Of a DNA stretch of 64,000 nucleotides, positions 1 to 11,200 are shown piece after piece. The notes below the pieces were generated by a model. That model had not been told where the DNA came from and made no database searches. It saw nothing but the letters and a program-made list of their open reading frames with translations. Numbering within the stretch: the first letter of the stretch is position 1; the number at the start of each line of letters is the position of its first letter. The stretch is from contig CAIIXF020000006.1 in NCBI GenBank assembly GCA_903813345.2, positions 11,286,348 through 11,350,347 on the forward strand, given 5' to 3'. This DNA is from Owenia fusiformis. Its lineage: Eukaryota > Annelida > Polychaeta > Sabellida > Oweniidae. Position numbers and translations under genes: made by a program.

Positions 1-103
1 ATAAAATGTGGCAATTTGAGGCAGCTCTTCATTATTTACAAGAGTCAGTTACTTAATTTCTTATGCTTTCTGATTTCATTGAAAATTTGTGCCTGTGTTC
101 TAG

Positions 104-3100
104 GTGGCTATGTGTGGGCCTACAACACTCAGCCTTACTTTGAGAGCATCCACCAGACTAGGGACCAGATAGCTAAGTTCATGTCCTGGATACCTTTAAT
201 TGGGGGATCCTTAGGGGCCGTCCTGGGAGGGTTCATTTCAGACAGGGTAGTCACCAGAAGGGGCCCCACAGCCAGGATAATGGTCTTGGTGATAAGTCAG
301 GTAAGCAATATTAAAACTGTATGGATACTTTTAAATATATGGTACATGTTATTATGTTTGGTAGACGCAACCGTCCAAATATTTGATCTATAGAACATTT
401 ATGATGAGAATTAGAACTACATATTCACTCTTATTAAAAGAGAGGAGCAGATCACCAGTCTACATAGTATTATATAACTCATTGTATGGATGTATTGTGT
501 CATATTTCCAGCTTGTTGCTGCACCATTTGCTGCTGGAGCATTGTTCTTAAATCCCCCATGGTGTTATATAAGCCTCATTCCTGCCAATATTGTCGGTAA
601 GTATACATTTTTCTAACATTTTAATAGTTGAAATGCAACATTGGAAATATATTTTTCAGTACCACTGAATTTCATGTCTTGCTGATGGTGCATTGTACCA
701 TATATCCTCTCTACATAGACCTAGTATACACTGTAAGCTAGGCCTAGAAATGAATTATCAAAAAGAATTTACAGCAATTTTAGTTGTGATTTTGTTCAAT
801 CATGTATACTATGGAACATTAAGTGCTTGTTTAAACTTTCAGGAGAGATGTGGGTTGGAGTTACACTGGCAGTAGTCATAGAGTTAGTCCCCTGGTCTGT
901 GCGAACAGGGGCCATAGCATTCTACTTGTTTATTATCAGCAATATTGGTGGTAATGTCCCTCTACTAGTGCCACCTATACAGAAAGCCTTCCAGAACCTT
1001 GGCTACACCTATACACCTGCACTTAGAGGTACGCCTGTATATTGTTAAAAGAGATAAATACTGATTGAATTTTTAGGGGTCTTTATCATTCAGTTTAGGG
1101 TAATCTGATCTTCATTGGTCTTTGGTTTTAAAGGAAAATAACACCATTGAATGGCCTTGGTAGATATAATTTTTAAATTAACATATTTAAAGGCATTGAG
1201 ATCTGTACAGTGATGTATTACATGAATCTGCCTATATCAATTTGATGAACAAAATATCAGTGAAATAATAAGTTTTTCATTAAATTTTGCAGTATTACTG
1301 AATTTTCTTGTCATAATGTACGGGATTTGTCTTCTACCATTGCATCTTTTTGTTGCAGGTGCTCTGTATATTATTTTCCCAGCCCTATATGTATTATCTG
1401 TTGTTGCAGGTGCTCTGTATATACTTACCCAGGCCTATTTGTCTTATCTGTTGTTGCAGGTGCTCTGCATATACTTTACCCAGGCCTGCATGTATCTGTT
1501 GTTGTTGGTGCTCAATTTATATACTTACCCAGGCCTATCTGTTTTATCTGTTGTTGCAGGTGCTCTGCACAAAATTTACCCAGGCCTATATGTATTATCC
1601 GTTGTTGCAGGTGCTCTATATATACTTACCCAGGCCTATATATATTATCTGTTGTAGCAGATGCATGCTCTGTACATACTTTACCCAGGCCTATATGTAT
1701 TATCTGTTGTTGCAGGTGCTCTGTATATACTTACCCAGGCCTATATATATTATCTGTTGTTGCAGGTGCTCTGTATATACTTTACCCTGGCCTACATGTA
1801 TTATCTGTTGTTTCAGGTGCTCTGTATATACTTTACCCAGGCCTGCATGTATTATCTGTTGGTGTGGGTGCTCTTTATATACTTTCCCAGGCCTATCTGT
1901 CTGATCTGTTGTTGCAGGTGCTCTGCACAAAATTTACCCAGGCCTATATGTATTATCCGTTGTTGCAGGTGCTCTATATATACTTTACCCAGGCCTATAT
2001 GTATTATATATTGTTCCAGGTGCTCTGTACATACTTTACCCAGGCCTATATGTATTATCCATTGTTGCAGGTGCTCTATATATACTTTACCCAGGCCTAT
2101 ATGTATTATCTGTTGTTGCAGGTGCTCTGTACATACTTTACCCAGGCCTATATATATTATCTGTTGTTGCAGGTGCTCTGTACATACTTTACCCAGGCCT
2201 ATTTATATTATCTGTTGTAGCAGATGCATGCTCTGTACATACTTTACCCAGGCCTACATGTATTATCTGTTGTTGCAGGTGATCTGTATATACTTTACCC
2301 AGCCCTACATGTATTATCTGTTGTTGCAGGTGCTCTGTACATACTTTACCCATCCCTTCATGTATTATCTGTTGTTGCAGGTGCTCTGCATATACTTTAC
2401 CCAGGCCTAAATGTATTATCTGTTGTTGCAGGTGATCTGTATATACTTTACCCAGCCCTACATGTATTATCTGTTGTTGCAGGTGCTCTGTACATACTTT
2501 ACCCAGCCCTTCATGTATTATCTGTTGTTGCAGGTGCTCTGTATATACTTTACCCAGGCCTACATGTATTATCTGTTGTTGCAGGTGCTCTGTATATACT
2601 TACCCAGGCCTATATATATTATCTGTTGTTGCAGGTGATCTGTATATACTTTACCCAGCCCTACATGTATTATCTGTTGTTACAGGTGCTCTGTACATAC
2701 TTTACCCAGGCCTACATGTATTATCTGTTGTTGCAGGTGCTCTGTACATACTTTACCCAGCCCTTCATGTATTATCTGTTGTTGCAGGTGCTCTGTACAT
2801 ACTTTACCCAGCCCTTCATGTATTATCTGTTGTTGAAGGTGCTTTGTACATACTTTACCCAGGCCTACATGTATTATCTGCTGTTGCAGGCGCATGCTCT
2901 GTACATACTTTACCCAGCCCTTCATGTATTATCTGTTGTTGCAGGTGCTCTGTACATACTTTACCCAGCCCTTCATGTATTATCTGTTGTTGCAGGTGCT
3001 CTGTACATACTTTACCCAGCCCTTCATGTATTATCTGTTGTTGCAGGTGCTCTGTACATACTTTACCCAGGCCTACATGTATTATCTGCTGATGCAGGCG

Positions 3101-3923
3101 CATGCTCTGTACATACTTTACCCAGCCCTTCATGTATAATCTGTTGTTGCAGGTGCTCTGTACATACTTTACCCAGCCCTTCATGTATTATCTGTTGTTG
3201 CAGGTGCTCTGTACATACTTTACCCAGCCCTTCATGTATTATCTGTTGTTGCAGGTGCTCTGTACATACTTTACCCAGCCCTTCATGTATTATCTGTTGT
3301 TGCAGGTGCTCTGTATATACTTACCCAGGCCTATATGTATTATCTGTTGTTGCAGGTGCTCTGTACATACTTTACCCAGGCCTATATATATTATCTGTTG
3401 TTGCAGGTGCTCTGTACATACTTTACCCAGGCCTATTTATATTATCTGTTGTAGCAGATGCATGCTCTGTACATACTTTACCCAGGCCTACATGTATTAT
3501 CTGTTGTTGCAGGTGATCTGTATATACTTTACCCAGCCCTTCATGTATTATCTGTTGTTGCAGGTGCTCTGTACATACTTTACCCAGCCCTTCATGTATT
3601 ATCTGTTGTTGCAGGTGCTCTGTACATACTTTACCCAGCCCTTCATGTATTATCTGTTGTTGCAGGTGCTCTGTACATACTTTACCCAGGCCTACATGTA
3701 TTATCTGCTGATGCAGGCGCATGCTCTGTACATACTTTACCCAGCCCTTCATGTATTATCTGTTGTTGCAGGTGCTCTGTACATACTTTACCCAGGCCTG
3801 TATGTATTATCTGCCCTGTTGTTCCTGGTCACACTGTGTGTTATCAAGAGAGACATCAGGAAAGCACAGGAGGAGGGGAAAGATTATGTTCCTGTTGTGG
3901 AAGAGACTGAAGGAGAGACCTAA
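104..3923 (+). CDS. MFS transporter, 3' part (spinster-like?)
   Basis: C-terminal exons of a major facilitator superfamily membrane transporter; the 5' exons lie outside the window. Exons I can join: 104-300, 512-596, 843-1028 and 3772-3923 (stop TAA 3921-3923). All have AG/GT borders and phases fit (1-0, 0-1, 1-1, 1-stop). The first exon carries GGFISDRVVTRRGP, the cytoplasmic loop motif (GxxxDRxxRR) of MFS proteins, after a hydrophobic helix. The next exons encode helices (EMWVGVTLAVVIELVPW; FYLFIISNIGGNVPLLVPP). The last encodes a final helix (YVLSALLFLVTLCVI) and a charged tail ending EETEGET. The substrate is not deducible. The spinster-like assignment is a guess from general resemblance. 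Oddity: the acceptor and first 41 bases of the last exon are tandemly amplified upstream (1350-3771), giving dozens of competing acceptors. The gene converges with the first astacin gene. Confidence 0.82.
1350..3771 (+). repeat. 51-bp minisatellite of a splice acceptor
   Basis: About 48 tandem units, mostly 51 bp (some 50 bp, a few longer with a GCATGCTCTG insert). Each unit holds a pyrimidine-rich tract ending GTTGTTGCAG, then GTGCTCTGTACATAC and TTTACCCAG, then a variable GCCCTTCATG or GGCCTACATG and TATTATCT. That is the acceptor plus the start of the MFS last exon at 3772. Units of 51 bp keep frame, so the array reads as a 17-residue hydrophobic repeat, GALYILYPALHVLSVVA; one frame stays open for 430 codons (2224-3516). 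Units ending GTAGCAG introduce stops (near 1655, 2218, 3450). Blocks around 2880, 3090 and 3709 show a higher-order pattern. The real exon continues CTGCCCTGTTGTTCC, which shares CTGTTGTT with the tract before the acceptor, a likely microhomology for the first duplication. Confidence 0.95.
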
Positions 3924-4466
3924 CTTAATGAGAGAGACAACTCCATGAGACAATCAACTCAATGAGATACCTGCAATTTGTAACACTTACAGATATTCTA
4001 ATTCCTAAAGCAAGTCTTACATCAAGTCCCTGCCCCCACCCCTCCCCATCTATCTACTTCATTTCCTTCATGGAGTTGAGGTGTGAGAGGGATCACAAAG
4101 GCTTGAAGCAAGACTATTCTGGATGACATTTTTACCAATTTGCAAATTAATCGGATAAAGACCAACTGAAGCTTTATAGTGATTTTCATTGTATTTGTGC
4201 AAGGAAGTGCGACAACCAGTTAGAAATTTGAGAAGTACTTGCCACCTTGTGGAAAATCTGTTTGAACCCTGCCTAAAGGGGTAAAATTAGGATGGAGCAC
4301 ACTGGTGAGAAAATTTTGCAACAGATTAATATTGTTTGTTGGGAATCAAATTGAAGTATTTCATGTATAATTTAAAATACTCATTATCTAAAGTATTATA
4401 ATATGTTAAAGATCAGTTTGATCAGATATTAAAGCATTAATTATATATATAATTATAGCAAATTTT
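3924..4466. other. 3' flank / 3' UTR of MFS gene
   Basis: No coding potential seen. Probably the 3' UTR of the transporter followed by AT-rich spacer. No convincing AATAAA was found close to the stop. Confidence 0.4.
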
Positions 4467-5780
4467 TATCCCATCGAATAAGTTCTGAGGGATATAGGGA
4501 ACACCTCTGTCTGTCCATCTGTCCTTCTGTCCGGGCGCTAACTCAAATACCGTTGGGCCAATTTTGTTCATATTTTGTACACATATGCTCTATGGGGGTA
4601 GAAGTTCTGCTCGAAAGCCGATTTTCAAAATGGTCGCTAGCTTCAAAATGGCGGCCATTTTAGTGCCGATTTTACAGTAATTTAGGTACAATATGTGAAA
4701 CTGTTATAGCAACATGTTTTAAATGTAAAAAAATTATATAGGACATTAATAAAGCTAGAAATCAGAAGAAGTGAGTAGCTCCCACAATTCTTTCATGTTC
4801 TATCGTATTCGAGGATTCCCAATTACATCATCTCCAATCAAATTGCAGGATGTGATCACGTGAACAATCATGAACACGTGCTCTCTCAGTGCTGCGTATG
4901 CGCAAAGTTAGATTTAAAATCGTGGGAATGGTGATAACATCAGTTCAACATCATCATTTCAAACTTACAGTTATACTATTGGAGTTACTCGATCCATACT
5001 TGTAGAGAATACTCATAAAACTACAGCGAACATTTGGAGATCCATTTCAATGGCAAATGAGGCCTGTTAATAAAATTTATTTTCGAACGTGCCAATACGA
5101 AAGGTCATCTTTGGAAAATCTCCCCCTGGCTAGAAATGTAGATATTAAGAAGCACATGGCAGCCATCTTGAAAAATGTACGCTATTTTGCGATTTTTGCT
5201 GTAACTCGAAAAGTACTGGAGTGATTTTGTATTTGGTATATGAATACTTAAAGCATGGCACACTGTATAATGATACTTTTGGTAGTAGGTGGCCATTTTG
5301 AAAAATGGCCACAATTTTTATGTTTTTTACTATAACTCGAAAAGTAGTGTAGCGATTTTGTTTATATTTGATATGTGAATACTATAAGCATGCCACACTG
5401 TCTAATGGCATTTTGGGGAGTAGGTGGCCATTTTTCAAAAAAATATAAAAACATTTACGTGAGTTATTTTACTTTTTTTACTATAACTCAACAAGTAATA
5501 GAGCGATTTTTTCATATTTGATATGTGAATACTCATAAGCATGGCATTTTGGCAAGTAGGCGGCCATTTTGAAAAATTTACATATACGTCAATTTTGTTG
5601 AAATTTTATATTTGCCTACTTAGAAACATATTTCACTTTCTGATGACAATTTGGCCAGTGAGCAACCATTTTGAAAATGGTGGCCATTTATTATATGCTA
5701 CTTTACGATTTTTGCTATATACTTCGTTTGTAAAAATGCAAGACGGGATGGGATTTGCTACGCTTTGGCGTTGCTGTTAT
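4467..5780 (+). repeat. Dispersed repeat with degenerate internal tandem units
   Basis: Begins with TTTTTATCCCATCGAATAAG and a ctgtctgtccatctgtcc run, then repeats of roughly 125-150 bp marked by TATAACTCGAAAAGTA and GGTGGCCATTTTGAAAAATG. It is the same family, in opposite orientation, as 33786-34995. Unlike a gene, both strands are full of stops. No transposase was seen. Confidence 0.7.
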
Positions 5781-8080
5781 CTAGTTTAGTATTGATATAA
5801 AAAGGACATGTAACATAATTTTGTACAAGTGTTGTTTTTTTTGTTATGCACAGTTACAATGCAAGGTAGCCCATTCTATTACTAAAAGGCTCAGGCAAAT
5901 GTATAGATCTTAGGAATATTTTGTAAGTGATCAATCCTTACCTTTAGGCTAGGAGTAATAATTACATCCCTCTCAATCATGTCAATAGGATAAACAAATC
6001 AATAGTTGTGATTTAAAAATTGCTGTCATTGCCTACTAAAGGAGTTTGAATGTGAACTAAATTCCAGCTACTAATGAGGAGATAAAATTTTGTGTCTTCA
6101 TTTCTGATTGGGTAGCTGGATTTTAATTGACCTATTCTGATTGTTAAAGGATTATCTCTTATTTGATGAGTGCAGGCGAGTATGTATGAGGATAACACGA
6201 GTTAATTTAAAGTATTTATTTTGAATTCCAATAAAATAGTGCAGTTTAATAAGATTTGTACATTCATTATTAGGTAGGTCTAAATGGAATCTTTGAATAC
6301 AGAAACACTAATCATCATTGTACATGACTTTGTACGTATAATGTAAATATATAATAAAGACCGAATAATATCTACCAAATACATATTTGATCTTTGATTG
6401 TCTAAATTATGACTAACTTGCAGGGCTAACCTAAAATTTTCAAAAAGGCCATGATTTAGTAAAACTTTAATGTCCTGTTTAAGTACCACTTTTTTATTAT
6501 TTAAAATGGATCCTACATGTACCAATACTCTCACACATGAATCTACATTCATTGGTGGAACTTTGAATTATCGCTAATGTATGTCATAAAATATCTGCCA
6601 ATTTAATTAAGGGTAGAGTAAATGGTGTATACAGATCCATGAATATAGTGTTAGTTGGGATTTGCTATTCTGTGGAGTTGGCGATTTCTTGTTTAACTCT
6701 GCCTCTTCATCTTTCTGGAGAATATATACGCCTGTTTCAACACTCGAGTCACCATGATGTTTGACACTGAGAAGACAAAAAGCAGGGAAGCTACTGACTT
6801 AGTCTACATAGATACTGACGTAGTCTACGATTATACATTTGATTAGTTGATGAAGGATATTATGTTCACGTAAAACAAGTTGGAAGGCCCACTCCACTGG
6901 TTTATAGTGACAAAGTAAGGTAAGGGGATGTTCCAACGTTGGAATCTGAAAACATGTACGGACACAAATGACTCGTTGGCCAGCTAAACTGAGTAAATGG
7001 TCTTAATTTCTGTATAATATTTTAGGACCATTTACTCTAGGGATTTTGAGTTTACCCAGGGATGTTAAAAATGTATAACTATAGTATTTTATCTATTACT
7101 CCACTGGTCAAACAAACTTGAGGTATAATACATTTCAAGGTGAAAACGGTATATTAAGATTTTGCTATTCGTGAACTGATCAGTGGAGTAAATGAATAAA
7201 ATACTTATAGTTCTATACTCTTGGGTAAATTCGACATTATTTGAGAATTTATGGCCTGGACTCAGTGCAATGTGTGGGATGACCATTTCTTGAAGGTATT
7301 GCTTTCCAAAAGGAGGGGGAGTTGTTTGTAGAATGAATCGGGGGAGTTTTTCATGCATTTCGCTTATGTGTTTCATCCCAAAAACATCAACACACTTTAA
7401 AACATTTTATTGACTATAAGATTGCACCATGTAATCCCCCAAAATATTTCTCATTTTCAAGGATTATCTATGAATTAAAATCCAGGTATTTTCAAACTAA
7501 GAGGACTGGGAATCATTGATCTGATTGGTTTGATGTATGTCTGCCAATAACTTCTCAAATTGTGTAAATGGTACACATTCCTTAATCACTAGAATTTTCT
7601 CTTTGAGGAATTTCCAATGGTTCAGTTCCAAGCAAATTTTGAGATAACAGGAAACTTTATCTTTAATACACACCTTTTTTGGTTGCGATACAAACCAAAA
7701 CAACCCAAATTTACTTTCCTGTTATCTCAAAATCTGCTTGGAACTGAACTTTAACTATTTGAGAATCACTTTCATTTAGAGTAACCGTAACTGGGCCGAG
7801 TTTTGTCGGTGATGGACTATCTTTCAAATAATTGTAATCTTCCCATGTACATGTATAACAAAATGAGCACGGAGAAGAGGGCAGAGAGCAAAACATGATA
7901 ACAAGACACACAGCGAACAAACTCGTGTCCTTGTTTTCATTACTATTTACCTGACCCTGAATGTGCATGGCTAATACAATAATTAAAATCAGGTCATCAT
8001 GCATGGGAACTAGGGTAATGATTACTAAAAAGCACTAACCTAAACAATACTTTTAATAGTAAGTGCACACCGTTCTAGTT
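5781..8080. other. Spacer, including left part of the astacin duplication
   Basis: No exon recognised. From about 6040 the sequence resembles 14988-15650, the 3' flank of the second astacin gene, including a shared AATAAATACT (minus) at about 6213-6220 and 15477-15484. That is what would remain if this copy once had the MAM exons and lost them. A 30+ bp hairpin lies at 7617-7655 / 7716-7752. Confidence 0.55.
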
Positions 8081-8089
8081 TGTATGTAT

Positions 8090-8095
8090 TTTATT
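8090..8095 (-). terminator. Poly(A) signal of astacin copy 1
   Basis: AATAAA on the minus strand about 115 bases after the stop, inside a stretch conserved in the second copy (18603-18608), where it is also AATAAA. Confidence 0.6.
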
Positions 8096-8209
8096 ATAAT
8101 CACACAAACATGTTCTAATCAAGACAAGCAATATCAGACAGGAGATTATTCGTAACTGCGGTTATTATCATGATTATTCTAGTTCTAAATGATTACTCTA
8201 GTTCTAGTT

Positions 8210-11200
8210 TCAGTTTGTGTCACACTTGTAGAGCGCCTTGATTTCTTGGACGTCCAGTGCTGAAAGCTTCGCCCGCTGTCCGATCTTTACTCCTGCTTGC
8301 TTTGGGCGTATCGTTATTCCTCCATTTTTACTAAATGCGTAGGAAGAGTAGTGCATTATACTATTGAAATCGTAATCAGCCAGGTTGTTTGTGTCTTGCT
8401 TTACAAAGTTATCCCTTTGATCTACAATCAAATACAGGTACATAAATAATAATTTTATGATTCTAAAAGAATGAGATGGCGTTGACCATAAACTTGACGA
8501 ATAAATCCCGCATGTGGCTTTCCCCTCTTTAATCGAGATTTTGGGCAATGGCACCATATGAGGGTGAAATGCCTTGAACGTAGAAATAAAAATTAAAGTT
8601 CCTGATAACTGGAATGATCTGCCAAATATTTTGAAGATATCCAGCATTTATTTTAAAACCCATATGCTATATGAATGAACTGAATGATTATATAATAATA
8701 TTATATTATAAATATTTTCTTATTGTTCATAAATGTAATTGCTTTATTCTCTCAATACTATTTGACTCGGATCATTAAAGGGACATTCCCGACCAGACCA
8801 TTTCTATCCTCATATGATAGCTATAAAATTTTAACAAAACACGGGAGAATGTTTAATATAGTCAATATGGATCATTTAAAAATGTAGAGCTCAGTAAGCA
8901 TTTATTTTATTTTTTAGCATTTCCAGTAAGCTGCCATCCTTTAAGATTTCACTCAGGAAGTGATGTCATCGACTCTCAACTCTCATAGTCATAACATTGC
9001 CTATAAGAGTATAGGAAAGTAGCACAGAATCACTTCTAGACAAGTGGTCCTTACTAGTATACTTCATGTGCAAAAATATCTTCAGAGCTTGTCAGCTTAG
9101 AATAAAAGAAGAAACTTTTAGAAGGACTACATTTTTAAGTGATCTACAATACTGACCATATTAAAACATTTTTTCATGTTTTGCTAAACATGGAAAATAT
9201 GGTTATAGCACCGTATTAGGAGAGAGGTGATCTGGCAAGGAATATACCTTTAATTATAGAAAACAGTAATCACAATAGTTCAAACTCCTCCTGTAAACTG
9301 ACCAAAATTTTTAAGACCAAAGACGTGAAATTTTTTTAAGTCTAATGGGATCCAATGATCATGCCCAGTGAGGGCAAAGTCCGATGATAATACTGAACAT
9401 GTTCATTTATTGTATGACTAGATAGGAGTTGTACTGCGTCCCACGGGATTCAGGATGTCGCGGGACTCCCTTTGGGACGTAAGGCAATTGCCCAATTGGG
9501 ATACGATTAAATATTTAGCTGGCGTACTTTCAAAAATGTTATTGAAGTCTATGCTGACGTAATTGTCCCTGTCTGAGCGAGTATGTTCATGCCAGAACCC
9601 CAATGCATGGACAAATTCGTGTATCGCAGTTCCATTGCTATAAGTACAGGCTGGCTCTTGGAGCGACACGGTCGCAGCCCCGAAGCGGTACTGCATTCCG
9701 ATATAAGACCAACACCTATTGGAAAGATTGACATTTATTCCGACATTGTTCGTTGCCTATGTTAGGGTTATCAGTACAGACCATAAATATGAAGGACTGT
9801 AAATTTTGGGGAACCTCCAAACAGCGTAATTGAAAACATTCTAAGATATAAATAAATTGCAAATCTACGATTTTACCCAGATTTTTGAGTTATATCCATG
9901 TAGTCTCTTTCATATGTTCTTGGTTTGAACGTGATACATCCATCCGTTTGTCTGGTAATTTGTGCCATAGCAGCATTGATCATCGCTCTCCCCTTTGCAC
10001 CTTAGGTCAAAAAGATGAAGACGATTGTATATACCTATCCATAATCATGGTTTATAAAGTCCGTGGTTGAAATGAGTAGTTTTTGATTATTTGGATATAA
10101 CATGTATAATGCAAATTTGTTTGGACTTTTTCTATTTCAATGATTCGCCATGATATGAAAACTGCCGAGAGAGTGATGCTCATCATGCGCTTACTCTAGA
10201 GGATGAGGGATATACAATATAATAGCCGCTAATATGTCGAAATATATGGGTAATACTTACTGAACGATCCAATTGTGTAAATCACTTCCCCATTTGGCCA
10301 GAGCTTAATCCATGTATTCATTTTGTAGGCATTTTTAAACTGGTTGAAAATATAAAGATCAATGCATAACTTTTAATTGATTTCATAACAAATTTGATTA
10401 GATATATCGGATCCACTAGCACGCTATGTGCACTCTGTTTTATTTAACTTTCTAAGAAAAAGCAAGAAATAGAGACTAGAATATAGTCTATTATTATATA
10501 CCCAATATTAATTGAGGCGCACACAGCACATGCATGGGACGTTTAGAATTCCATAAACAATTCCAGGTGACCGTCTTCAAAATTCAAATTATCAATGGCC
10601 CAATCAATTTTTCGTTGCTTAAAACCGTTGTTCCAAGGCGTGAACATCAATATAGATTTTTAAGGTATCAGATTAACCTTGCCCCTAACTCTAAATTTTT
10701 TCTGAAAAAGTTAATGTCTTCTGTATGTCATCGGATCCAATAATATTTACCTTCTTCGTACCATCCCTCAGTTTAATGTCTCCTTCGACAATATTACTTT
10801 CTGTAATAAACAAATCCAAATGGTAATACAGGAGAACACAAAAGCAATCCATCGATTTTGCAATAAGTGTGCAGATATCGAAGCGCTTAAAGGGACCCAA
10901 CACCTTACAAAACTTCTTAACGGAGAGGAATAAGGGAAAATGCTTGCCGGATTCTGAATCTGTGTATTTTTTAATGATTTTTCACCGTCTTAGAATTTCA
11001 ATTTTTTTCTTTTGAAAAAATGAGATTTGCATTGTTTTCCAATTAGAAAAATGAGTAAACATGAATAGCTCGAAATCTAACGGTGAGATTTTGTTTTAAA
11101 AAATCATGTATATCAAGGCTAAATATAGCTATACAATAAACATAAAAAAGCAATGCTTGGACTCTTCATATTTACACAAAAAATTAATTAGTAAATGAGG

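Noticed and set aside
2224-3516. 430-codon ORF across the minisatellite as an independent gene
   Set aside because: It is the repeat read in one frame; all three frames and the minus strand give long ORFs because the unit is 51 bp. It matters only as a possible extension of the MFS last exon.
2680-3752. Minus-strand ORFs of 75-110 codons in the array
   Set aside because: Shadows of the in-frame tandem repeat.
7711-8004. 97-codon minus ORF downstream of astacin 1
   Set aside because: Frame not conserved in the duplicated copy; treated as 3' UTR/flank.
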